From the NCBI GenBank assembly GCA_021234155.1, contig JAJEKV010000098.1, positions 1,495,248 through 1,559,247 on the forward strand: a stretch of 64,000 nt of DNA. The letters run 5' to 3'. The position numbers and the translations under genes are program-made. Below the pieces are notes generated by a model. It was not told the DNA's origin, ran no database searches, and was given only the letters and a program-made list of their open reading frames with translations. This stretch comes from Isoetes taiwanensis (Eukaryota; Streptophyta; Lycopodiopsida; Isoetales; Isoetaceae). Position 1 is the stretch's first letter, and every line of letters starts with the position of its first letter. This document shows, piece by piece, positions 47,901-57,667 of this stretch.

Positions 47901-48985
47901 CGATACTATATTAGTCATATGTGCATTAAAGGGAGTGATGTTCGTAGCACCTGCAAACCCGAAAGCTAGAGCTTCGCCTATCTCCACACCATGCCTCCTA
48001 AAGCAACACCATTGCCTCCAATGCCGCTAACGGTGTGAGGATCCCGATGAGAAGATAAAAAGAAGTTTCAAACTCTTTTACAGGCAAACCAAGATACAAA
48101 TGGGCAGCAATGGAAGGAGATCTTGTATTGAAATGCCGCCTGAAAACCTCGTATGCCTATTATATTGTTGATCACCGGTGCCCACCGACGGTTCGCTCGA
48201 TTTCTTTCGGGTTGGGATTGCTTCTCGCGGTCGCTCTTATGCAAGGCAAAAGAGCTGACCTTTGAAAGTTCAGTAAAATGTGTCGCTTCCCGAGGGCCTT
48301 CTTGGAAACGCTTTGAAAATGGCCAAAACACGGGAGGATCCGAAGAAGAGGAGAAAGCGAGAATGCGAGCCTAATCCTTTCTCGCCCAACATCGGTGATA
48401 CCCAAAACACGATATATCGGGGTTGATACCATTTTGGATAACCCTCGACGCTAAATCCCACGAGGAGAGAATGCAAGAAACAAAGCCATTTGGAAGCGAC
48501 TTTAAAAAGGTATTTAAGCCCCTCGAGCCCACTTTTCAAAAAAATTAAGCGCACCGAATGAGAAGATTGATGGGTACATGCCATTCTTTGACAAAGAACA
48601 TAAGTCCAATACATGGGCGACAAAGACATGGAAAACGTAACAACAAAGACATGGAAACGCAATTCAACAAAGACATGGAAACAGACCAAGATGAGGCCGC
48701 TGGGGACACAAGAGCATCGCAATAATCGCAAAGAAGCGTAAAGCTCTTTCATCCACACGGTAGATTGCTACTCAATCGAGAAGGAACTTATAGGCGGAAT
48801 GCTGCGGTGGGAGAGTGAAAATGCGAGCCCGGGTTCACATGTGGAGCGCATCGCGAAAGGCCATGGGTGTTGAGATTCCAGAGGTCACGTGTTATTCGTG
48901 AGATGGACACAACACAAACTATAGAATTGGGTAGAGCACATGTCATCCGCATGGCCAATGAAATGGGTGTGATAATTCGATAGTG
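44956..48985 (+). CDS. Unrecognised plus-strand unit of the Copia-1 insert
   Basis: I do not recognise this gene. A first exon candidate (44,956-44,983) starts MAPKDSPRE and ends AAG before a GT donor. Later open pieces are 46,664-47,005 (basic, Arg/Tyr-rich), 47,659-47,892 (FTRIATMTTCQSLSLGYY and GGGQLPLGFL) and a Lys-rich piece near 48,315-48,420 (TREDPKKRRKREC). A final frame ends at TAG about 48,981 (REMDTTQTIELGRAHVIRMA within it). The pieces are in several frames, consistent with introns or decay. A DNA-binding or transposition accessory protein would fit the context, but nothing in the sequence proves it. Confidence 0.3.
48618..48690 (+). repeat. Short tandem repeat containing 'acaaagacatggaaa'
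   Basis: Three copies of 'acaaagacatggaaa' with variable linkers occur in about 70 bp, within the plus-strand unit. It could be a repeated peptide segment or a local slippage product. Confidence 0.7.
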
Positions 48986-48989
48986 TATC

Positions 48990-49673
48990 CAAAACACAAT
49001 CACAAGAATTATAATTGCATTCCTCAAGAATGATTACCGTACATTACTTCCTTCAATGGAAATTTTTGTTTCAGAATATGTATTACCATATCTTTTGTCC
49101 TTACTACTACTTTGCATGTTTAATGTTAAAAATAATCGCGGTCACATCCGCTGTATGGCAAATACATAGCTTTAAATACCGAAATGTTTGTGCTATGCTT
49201 GCTCCAATCGTACCTATTTTGTAATGCAATGCTCTCATATGGTTTTAATAAAAGCTCATTATTTTTGTCTCTTTTTCGCTAGGAAGATCGCTTTATGCAT
49301 TCTTGCGATAAGATAGAGCATTTCCTCCTACTACATTCTACTCACGATAGACCTTTGCATGAGCTGTAAAAACTATATTTCCGAACAACACCGAATCATT
49401 GGTAGAATTTGTACAAAAAAACGCCAACTTTTACTCAGTTGCTAGTAGTTTCTGCACTATATGGCTAACCACGAACCTATTTCATGCTAAACGAGAATTC
49501 CAAATTTCTCTAATTAATTAATTCATGCTTTTACAACATAAGTAGTTTAAAGCAAGAACTCTATGAAAGGAGTTATGCAGCATGGGCTTAAAGCCATTCT
49601 TAACAGAATAGTGCATTTCAGATATGTACATTACTGTTTATATTGTACAGATGCAACGTGATAAGATTATGCA
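48990..49673. other. AT-rich stretch before the Copia-1 polypurine tract
   Basis: No gene is seen. It probably contains the right end of the insert (around 49,510-49,640) and the last copia internal bases. It contains 'aattaattaattc' and several AT-rich inverted words. Confidence 0.4.
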
Positions 49674-49685
49674 ATAAAGGAGGAG
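49674..49685 (+). other. Copia-1 polypurine tract
   Basis: 'ataaaggaggag' immediately precedes the TGTTGG of the 3' LTR. It is the expected primer for plus-strand DNA synthesis. Confidence 0.85.
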
Positions 49686-50312
49686 TGTTGGAATAATTTA
49701 TTGCATAATCTCCTTGGGCAGAATGCCACACCAGGAAATGCTAGCAAATGATCAGTATGCCTACTCTTGCATAATGTGTGAGCTAACACAGGCTCAAATC
49801 TTGAATGGCAGAGGTTGCAACCTAAGGTTTAACTAGGGAGAGAAAAATATTTGAATTCAATGGTCGAGTTACCTTAGGGGTGACTTTAACCATTATATTT
49901 ATTGGACCATTGAATTATTAAGTTGGCCTTATCTGAAGAATACGATCGAAGGAAATATGGTGGCAACCAAAAATTAAATATAGAAACAAATGAACCGATC
50001 TCACAAACCGGCCGCTTTAACCGTCAAGCAGTGTGAATAAGAGGTAAAAGAGATAAGAACAGACACGATCAAATAGGGGAATTGGGCCTCCAAATGAAAG
50101 CATTTCCTGGATCACATATCGAATTGTATGAATGTATTATTGACCATAGAATTGCTACAGTGATTTTTGCTTTAATGAATTTTATTCCTACCTATGGTTG
50201 AAAGATGAATTGTTAAGTTTGTATTGAATAAAGGCAATAGTCTCACAAGATTGTTGTTAGATTCAATAAGGCTGTCAATCTAAGTGATTGAATTTTTGCT
50301 CTAACTCTCACA
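49686..50312 (+). repeat. Copia-1 3' LTR
   Basis: 627 bp, TGTTGG...CTCTCACA, matching 33,987-34,614. Differences are concentrated at 49,989-50,109. Confidence 0.95.
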
Positions 50313-50317
50313 TATTT
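50313..50317 (+). repeat. Target site duplication of Copia-1, right
   Basis: TATTT, identical to 33,982-33,986. It also belongs to the interrupted LINE-A coding sequence. Confidence 0.9.
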
Positions 50318-50726
50318 TACAATATGCTGATGACTCTGTTAGTTTTCTCAAAAATGATATCCAAAATATTGCTGCTTATCTAAATATCATTAATTGTTTT
50401 GGTGCAGCTTCTGGTATCAATCTAAACTTAGATAAGTGCTCTATCATTGGGGAAATTAATCAGCCCTCCATTCTGGGGATCAAATGCTATCACTCCTCTC
50501 AGGCTATCAATCTTTTGGGAATGCCTTTGTCTTTAGACACAAACATTAAGGGTCTATGGTCCCCTATTCTCTCTCGGATCAAAAGGAAATTAAATACTTA
50601 TGGTAATTGCCTGTCCCTTGCAGGTAGATCCATCATTACAAATGCTGTTATTGCCAGTTCTCATATCTATTTTTCCTTTGCTTTACTTGCTACCTGGCCC
50701 TCGGATGCTAATGGAATAAATATGCT
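50318..50726 (+). pseudogene. LINE-A reverse transcriptase, motif C onward
   Basis: It resumes directly after the Copia-1 target duplication with QYADDSVSFLKND, the catalytic YADD block, followed by CFGAASGINLNLDKCS and INLLGMPLS (thumb region). It runs to about SDANGINML, where HP-3 interrupts it. The frame continues from the left block when one TATTT copy is removed. Confidence 0.9.
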
Positions 50727-50747
50727 GCTTACAGATATGCTCATAGG

Positions 50748-51860
50748 AGCAGCCAAGGAATGCTTTGAATCCAAAAGGAAAGCCAAGGGCTTACCTTGCA
50801 ACAGCTGGTTCGATAATGACTGCAAGCAGAAGCTAAGAGAGTTTAAATCAGCAAAAAAGAGGGACAAAGATAAGATTAGGAAAGAATACCGCATGCTAAC
50901 CAAAAGGAAGAAAAGGGCGTATATAAATACAAAACAAGAGGAACTTACAAAAAATGAATTGTTAATAGACCCCGCAGAAATTTTGGGCACGCTTTGAAGG
51001 CAAGGAGGCCACAGACAAATAAAATTGGATGTGGATGCGCCTTATCGCAGGGTTCAGAACTCTACCACATTGTCAAGTTAGATGATAGAATGCAAAAGCA
51101 AGGTGACATTCTCGTCCTAACCAAGAGGATGTCAAAGAAGGTATCAGAACCGGCCTATGGCAGGCGTACCGGATGCAATTGGCCCGGTAGCGTAAATGAT
51201 AAATGGGCAGCCCTACGCTGCTTACAATAGTGACCAACATGATAAATGATGCATTGGCTAATGGCTTTCCATCCGCTTATAACCGAATAGAGTTGTACCA
51301 TTGCATAAAGCAGTGACATACACGGCACTCGAACTATAGAATGATAATGGTTGGAAGTCTGTTTGCTAAAATTGTATGCAACAATAATAGAAAGGTATAT
51401 AAGCACGGGGCGCAGAGGAACCACATCAAGGCTACAGGGCAAAGCGGTGTTTCAGTCGAAAAGATGCAATCGGTCGACCATTTGGTCACCATCGGGGCTA
51501 TTATGGACTCCATCAAAAACAAAAAGCCGCTATTTGCATTGTTTGTAGACCTGCAAAAGCATTTGGACACAAGAAAACGAGGGAATATGTGGGATCACAT
51601 GGAGACGATAGGGGTCCCATCAGAAATGAGAAAACGGTTGCAAACTTATATGAGAAGGTAGTGGTACAACTCTCTTTCCCCTTCAACCAAGGCCGCCAAG
51701 AAAAAACCGTTGATAGTAATATAGGGGTCCGACAAGGGTGCCCCCTCTCCCCTACCCTATTTGGTATTTATATTGATCGGTTAGGAGAACCGGATGCAGG
51801 AGCATGGAGGGGTAGGCACGCCACTAGCTGGATACACAATATTGATGCTTTATAATGACA
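50748..51860 (+). pseudogene. HP-3 linker and reverse transcriptase relic
   Basis: The first frame (to 50,997) is a Lys/Arg-rich helical linker containing LPCNSWFDNDCKQKLREF, as in the region between endonuclease and RT of many non-LTR elements. Further on, MVGSLFAK (about 51,350), LFVDLQKHLD (motif A region, about 51,540) and GVRQGCPLSPTLFGIYIDRL (motif B, about 51,725) are legible in different frames. Motif C near 51,850 is degraded. No endonuclease is visible, so the copy is 5'-truncated as well as frameshifted. Confidence 0.7.
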
Positions 51861-52259
51861 TTGTAATATTTGCCGAAATGCAAAAGACATGCAAAACCAT
51901 TTAGATGCGCTTAGCAAGCTTTTAGCGGCATGTGCTATGAAGGTGAATCTCCAAGACCAAGATCCGATTTTGGCACAAGGTCTCGAGGACGGGTTTCACT
52001 TCTACTATAATGGGAAGGACGGGAAGTTACTTAACTCCTACAAATATTTAGGGTCTGGTTATTGACTACAATTACAGCTGGAACAAAACGGTTGAGCAAC
52101 GTACGGATGCGGGCATCAAAGCTCTCTATACAATGCAACGCCAAAGGTAGCAAGACAGTATCATTGATTGGGAATTGAAAAAAAGGTTGTATGTAGCAAT
52201 TTGTTAAATCGGTTTTTATATGGATGTGAAGCTTGGGGGCCGATTATCGGATGACATGT

Positions 52260-52816
52260 GCATTAGAGGTAATTTGAGATCTCATTTGTCCCATTAAGGA
52301 TGCTTAAAAGCCACATCGCCTTTTTAAACCGTCCAATAAGAGAAGAGCTCCAGTGTATTTTATTCCAAAGATATGTGGCAAAGAGTAATTAATGCAGCTT
52401 CTAACTAACTTTTGCAAAGGTCATTTTTCTACTATAACTTTTGATCAAAAAAACTCCGATTCAACACTATTTGTGGCAATGGATTCGCCTTCTCAAGATC
52501 TTTCTAATGACAACCCATTGTTATATCTTTTGGGATGTAAATATATAAGAAAAGAGCAAAACCATATTTTTAAGGTTAACACATATGGCTTGTATTGAAA
52601 TACATCATAACCATATATCACTTGAAAGATCTTTTCATTCCCATCTAATGCAACAAACGCCGCAAAGATTTTCATGAGTAGATCAAAAGTTATAGGGAAA
52701 AAAACCACAAAGAATGAAGTTGTTAATGCCGCATTAATTGCAGTTTGATGTAGAGTACTCATTCTATTGAGGATTCTTATGGGGACAAAGGAGATCTCAA
52801 ATTACCTCTAATGGAA
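52260..52816. mobile_element. MITE-like element inside HP-3
   Basis: The left end 'cattagaggtaatttgag' continuing 'atctcatttgtccc' is inverted at the right end (52,783-52,816: 'ggggacaaaggagatctc' continuing 'aaattacctctaatgg'). That gives terminal inverted repeats of at least 33 bp with one mismatch. The element is about 555 bp with no coding frame of note. No target duplication was identified. It splits the HP-3 C-terminal region. Confidence 0.75.
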
Positions 52817-53698
52817 GAGAGTAGAAAAGATCCGTAAAAAATTTTGGTCGGGTCGAGCTAGGGTCAAAGTACAAACACCATACCATATGCTACCAGCGTA
52901 ATCGGGATTGGTAGCATTGAGGTAGAAGCACTTTACCCAAACGCTTTAAGTTATGCTGCGGCAAAGGATGGATGAAGATAGATTACCTTTTGTTAGCAAT
53001 GAAGCAAAGCATGGACAAGGGATGGCATATGAGCATCAGACGATGGTTAAGAAAATGGAACATGGACTGATCATTTGCCCGATGAGGAAGATAAGATGAT
53101 GGCATGGGTAGGAGCACATGTACGCCATAAAAACTGAGCAACCCTGGCACGAAAATGGCATTCTACAAGTGTCACATTAATAGCAATCTCTCAGGCACCA
53201 CATCTGCCATCCGTCTGACATACTTCCCCTATAAAAAGACATTTAATATGTCGATTGGGATGAGCTCACACCACTTAGGGGTCGGGTTGGGAGATGGGGA
53301 ATGTTCCCAACCACGTAGTATGCAAAGTATGTGGTGAGGATGAGGTGGAAGACGAGGAACATGTAGTGCTACAGTTGTCCCAAGATATTAGTTGGATAGA
53401 GAGCGATTTGGGATCTCCTCGCTATCCACATTGAGTGCCTTTTTTGCACTTCCAGCCACTACTATAGGAAATTACCTCATTGAAGTTATGAAGACAAGAG
53501 AGGTGACTATTAAGAACTACAAGGATTTACTCGGTATGTATGAAGAACATGAGAGAGACCAGGAGTTTGAGTTGGATGATGCTCCCTTGGAGTGACATCG
53601 ACTCGTGAACGGGGGGTTGTTAGTAGGAAAATGTCATTGTCATATAGACCTGATGGTCTGACGACAAAATAATAAAACATTCATTCATTCATTCATTC

Positions 53699-54796
53699 CA
53701 AAAAACATTTATCTTCAACTTGAGAGAATCATCAGAAATTTTATCTGGGAAAAGAAACACTTGGTTAATTGGAACTATATCACCAGATCTAAAGCCCATG
53801 GTGGTCTAGGTTACAAAAATCTGTTTTTGCAATTAACTGCTTTAGCTGGTAAACATGTCTGGAGGGCAATTTTTCACAAAAATAACCCAGCCTTTGTCTT
53901 CATTAAATATTGGTTTCAAAAGTGTGGAATTATAGGGCACCCCTCCATCAGTCATCAGCTACCTTCCTCGATTTTCTTTGATATTCATCCTGCTCAGAAT
54001 ATTTCTCCTCTCATGAGAAGTTTGGTTTTAGCTTGGAACAGGATTTCTAAAATCTTGACTCATAACAAGCCTGACTTGTTCCAGAGGAGCACCTCCATCT
54101 TCTGGAATTCTTATTTATCTTAGGCAAATGGTTACCCTCTAGCTATCAATCACCCTAAGATCTATAAGAAATGGTCTCAATCTGGTATTATTACTCTAGG
54201 GGATCTTAGACATGACAACAGGTGGATCTCCTGGACTGCTCTCAAAAGGAAGGTTATTGGAACTTCTTCTGATAGGATCCTTTTTAAGCATCTTAAAGCT
54301 AATTTATTTACTCTGAATCTGAATCCTGTGAACTCCCATATTGACTGGACTTGTAAGGGGAAGTATAACTACAAAGTCTCCACTGTTTATAAATTGTTAG
54401 CCTAAAATAATTCTCCTTCAAAAGCTAAAACCTATTGGAATCTTAATGACAATGAGAAGATTAGGCTTCACAAGAATATCTAGCTATCTTATTGCCCTCC
54501 AAAAGTTTCTTATTTTATCTGGTTATTGGCCAATAAAAGTTTATCCAATCTCTAAGCACTACAATCCTACTAGACAGAAATTTGGTCTTAATCCTATTTC
54601 TGCTAATTGCCCTCTTGGTTTCACTAATATTGAATCTTTGGATCATATTTTTAATTGTCCGAAATTAGATCCTTTATGGATTGGTTTCACTAATATTGGA
54701 TCTTTGGATCATATTTTTAATTGTCCGAAATTAAATCCCTTATGGATTTGGTGTCAAGATGCTTTGTTCATAAATAAGCCAAATAATCTTATTGAT
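53699..54796 (+). pseudogene. LINE-A C-terminal region (third block)
   Basis: It resumes with IYLQLERIIRNFIWE and AHGGLGYKNLFLQ, the conserved post-RT region of plant L1-like ORF2 (W(E)...GGLGxxNL). It continues through HNKPDLFQRSTSIFW and DLRHDNRWISW to a zf-RVT-like part with CP...ESLDHIFNCPKLDPLW (about 54,600-54,750). Stops at about 54,121 and 54,403 and frameshifts are present. It breaks off at about 54,796 at the fold-back repeat. Confidence 0.8.
54615..54746 (+). repeat. 66-bp in-frame tandem duplication in LINE-A zinc region
   Basis: 'ttggtttcactaatattg' starts at 54,615 and again at 54,681, a period of exactly 66 bp (22 codons). The duplicated peptide includes SLDHIFNCPKL, so the His/Cys pair of the zinc-binding region is present twice. 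Only a few mismatches separate the copies. Confidence 0.9.
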
Positions 54797-55636
54797 TTCT
54801 CATTTCCAAGTAGCTCTTCTAGCAAATTGGGACTAAAAGCACAAGCCCCAAGTAATGACAAATATCGTTGCCATTAGTTTTACTAAACTGCTGTTGATAC
54901 GAGTAGGTTGTTTAACGATTTAGGCCCTTAAAGTTTATCTGCGTTTGCTTTTGTTAGGGCCCGAAGGGCCCAAAATTTTTTTTAATATAGCAATCAATAC
55001 ACAACTACCATTAACATTATTAACACAAACCATTGCATTTAACAAATTTAAATTAAAATCCCCCTTAAACCCCCTTTGGTTTGGGTGCATATTCACACCA
55101 GGGTTACTCGGCAACGAGAAACCAGCCCGGATGGGCATATTTGCCCTTTATTCCAAGATCTGGACTGTACATAACAATCCTCGTTTGTGGGGTATACATG
55201 TACAAGTTTTTGTATACTGTATATTAAGGTTTGCAAAATACTATAAGGTTTGAGAGAATGTACTTAATGGTGTTAATTTTGTACATGTATTGTAAATATA
55301 TTTTTGAGGCTCTTGCTGCCCTACGTAACCCCCCGTGTGAATATGCACCCAAACCAAAGGGGGTTTAAGGGGGATTTTAATTTAAATTTTTTTAAATGCA
55401 ATGGTTTGTGTTAATAATGTTAATGGTAGTTGTGTATTGATTGCTATATTAAAAAAAAATTTGGACCCTTCGGGCCCTAACAAAAGCAAATGTAGATAAA
55501 CTTTAAGGGCCTAAATCGTTAAACAACCTACTCGTATCAACAGCGTTTAGTAAAACTAATGGCAACGATATTTGTCATTACTTGGGGCTTGTGCTTTTAG
55601 TCCCAATTTGCTAGAAGAGCTATTTGGAAATGAGAA
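54797..55636. mobile_element. Fold-back element: 311-bp inverted arms
   Basis: The left arm (about 54,797-55,107) is repeated in inverted orientation at about 55,325-55,636, with few mismatches. Shared words include 'gggactaaaagcacaagccc', 'gtaggttgtttaacgattta' and 'ttaaaccccctttggtttgg'. The spacer is about 217 bp, with no large ORF. Each arm contains a GGGCCCGAAGGGCCC-like palindrome. Long arms and a short middle suit a fold-back or MULE-type element. The outer 35 bp of both arms matches the LINE-A frame at the junction. Confidence 0.8.
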
Positions 55637-55639
55637 GGC

Positions 55640-56100
55640 TTCCTATTGTGAAATGTAAATATGAAGCACAACAAAATTGGAACCAAGTATGTATAAATGT
55701 ATAATCCATAGTTTTAACAAATGACTGAATATATTCTCCAGCCATCCCCATTGGGCTGCATAAAAACATCATCATGTACTCCCAGAGTAGAAAGCAAAGT
55801 AATAACCTGACGGTTCAAGAAGCATGGAATATATTTTGTCCAACACACAATGGCTTCACAGTTGCCTCTTGTCCCTATGGTAAATAATGGATTGAAAAGC
55901 CATGCTACTGCAGATAAGATAACATGTATTGCTTTTCTTTCATGCCATGTAACTTCAGCAAGGCATAAATAAAATTGCCCACCAATAGGTCTGCATTATG
56001 TCACCACACTGTTTGTCTTAAATCTATGGAAGAAACCTAGGAAAATATTTGTTGAGTAAGTACATACCAGCTGATGAGAAAAGAAGCTTTCCGCAGGATC
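55640..56100. other. Spacer between fold-back repeat and PPR pseudogene
   Basis: AT-rich sequence, no recognised feature. Confidence 0.35.
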
Positions 56101-56109
56101 GATGCCACC

Positions 56110-57200
56110 ATTCATTTGGAAGCAATATTACTGCCAGCAATGGAGAGTAACGATATGTATCCCTCATATATGGCACATTTCCCATATGAGTCAATAAGAG
56201 CATTTCCAACAAGCATATCTGAATCCAAGTTTCTGCATATAGCATAAGAATGAATCCACTTTGTCCCTGACAAGACTTCTGTGTTTGTGAACATGCCAAC
56301 GATACTGACACAGGTGACATTATTTGGCATAAGACCTTCTGCCTCCATCTCAGGTAAAATATGAAGTGTCTCCTTGGGATTTCCTTGCCAGCAAAACGAT
56401 GATAGGATTGAATTCCATGAAACCAGATTCCTCCCACATTTTTATCAAAAATTCGACCTTCTTCCCACCATCCACATATGTTGTACAAGTTCATAAGGGT
56501 TGCTAGAACAATACCCGAATCAAGGCGGACTTTCTAATGCGAGGGAGTGTATACGCTTGCCTTGTGCGAATGCCTCTTCGAGAAATGCATGCTTCCACCA
56601 CACCGAATAGGTTACCTTGTCCGGCAAGATGCCTTCCAATTGCATTTCGTGAAAAGTATGATAATGCTTTCCCCGCCATCCCCAGCCGTAATAAAATACA
56701 ATCATTGAGGTCCACGAAACTATGTTCTTATTTTGCATTCTACCCGAACACCTAATTTGCTATACATATTGAGGATTGCATTCCCAACAATTTCATAAGA
56801 GTCAAAGTCACTAATTATAATGTAAGCATGGAAAAACTTGTCTTTTGCAAGACTCCCAAATCTCGCATGCATCCAAAATGGTCCCAAATGCAGGCTTATC
56901 GGGATCACCTCATCAAGATGCATTTGATGGAAAAGTTCAACCGCATCCCCGGCAAGCCCATGTCGACAATAAATCCCCAACATAATTGTCGAGGAAAAAC
57001 GCGTTAGTTGGCTGGGTTTACGAAAAACACCATATTTGCTTCATGCATATCTCCCACGGTTGCCATACATCATAGCCAAATGATTTTTCCACAAACATAT
57101 CTTTCCACAAGGCCACTACTTAACGGCGTGGAGCATGAATGTGTTTGCCTTTAGGTAAACCAGCGTAGGCTTATGCAACTCGGACGCAACAGGATATCCA
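56110..57200 (-). pseudogene. PPR (PLS-type) pseudogene
   Basis: Read on the minus strand, successive PPR motifs are clear in changing frames. In order they are MYGNRGRY, then [91 protein letters not shown] and [20 protein letters not shown]. This alternation of P, L and S motifs is typical of plant organellar RNA-editing PPR proteins. Frameshifts occur about every 150-250 bp, and no E or DYW domain or N-terminal targeting peptide is seen. It lies in the third interruption of LINE-A, so it was probably carried there. Confidence 0.8.
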
Positions 57201-57204
57201 TATA

Positions 57205-57660
57205 TTCTCAAGCGGAAGGAACCTTTGAAGATGATCCTTTTTGTCCATTGGCTTGCAAGACTCTTCGACTTACATAATCAAGCTGACATGTGCCCCGTTG
57301 CATTGTAAAGGCCAACCCATAACAGTACCAACAGTACCACGGCCATTTTTTTCACTTCCATTTCAAGGTGCTCTTGGATCTACCACAATTTTTTCCAACT
57401 ATATGGAGCTCTTGCCAGATTTGAAAAGAATAGGATTCTTCGATCCCCCCAAACCATTCTGCCATTGCGCCATTCTTTGCCCTAAAATGCTATCCACCAG
57501 GCTTGCATGTTCAGCCTCTAAAATAAAAAGAGGGCTTTTGTTGTGAGCCCTTGGATGTTGGACCATTGAAAAAACAAAGCTAAATCAACGACTAAGAAAT
57601 GGTGCACTCTAGATGTACGCATTAGTACATCCATTCAAATACGCCATGAAATCTTAGGAA
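57205..57660. other. Unassigned sequence between PPR relic and LINE-A
   Basis: A plus-strand open stretch (57,241-57,546) and its complement show no recognised domain. It may belong to the unit that carried the PPR relic into LINE-A. Confidence 0.3.
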
Positions 57661-57667
57661 AACCTTT

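Larger units (their letters stand above)
38975..49560. mobile_element. Insert of about 10.5 kb inside Copia-1, probable DNA transposon with divergent genes
   Basis: The block is out of place in a copia element. It carries minus-strand coding relics (43,467 to 40,351), a GC-rich intergenic region with a TATA box, and a plus-strand transcription unit (44,956 onward). Near the left end 'aagcatgatttcattaattg' followed by 'gagaaa' recurs inverted near the right end ('tttctctaattaattaattc' then 'atgctt', about 49,509-49,534), a possible imperfect terminal inverted repeat in AT-rich sequence. TTACTGTT at 38,972 and 49,631 is an alternative candidate duplication. Boundaries and superfamily are unproven. 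Host-gene capture or an extra-ORF copia lineage are the alternatives. Confidence 0.45.
33987..50312 (+). mobile_element. Copia-1: Ty1/copia retrotransposon with a large internal insert
   Basis: Complete LTR-to-LTR structure: 5' LTR 33,987-34,614, primer-binding site, gag-pol, polypurine tract and 3' LTR 49,686-50,312, flanked by the 5-bp duplication TATTT. Total length is 16.3 kb. Without the block of about 10.5 kb between pol and the 3' LTR it would be about 5.7 kb, normal for copia. LTRs are near-identical and gag-pol has only one stop, so insertion was recent. It sits inside LINE-A on the same strand. Confidence 0.95.
50727..53698 (+). mobile_element. HP-3: non-LTR element inserted in LINE-A, (ATTC)n tail
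   Basis: LINE-A homology stops at about 50,726 and resumes at about 53,699. Between them lies an element of the HP family with a Lys-rich linker, reverse transcriptase fragments, and a 3' hairpin AGACCTGATGGTCT (53,646-53,659). A (CATT)n/(ATTC)n tail follows at 53,679-53,698. Hairpin 1 is not clear in this copy. No confident target duplication was seen. It carries a MITE-like insertion at 52,260-52,816. Confidence 0.7.

Noticed and set aside
48270-48758. Minus-strand 162-codon open frame with hydrophobic runs
   Set aside because: It overlaps a Lys-rich plus-strand reading; the hydrophobic antisense is what Lys-rich codons produce. No domain was recognised.
38990-49680. Envelope-like gene making Copia-1 a retrovirus-like (Sirevirus-type) element
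   Set aside because: The cargo has coding signals on both strands with DUF7869/DUF8039-like features and no envelope-like membrane protein, so an env explanation does not fit.
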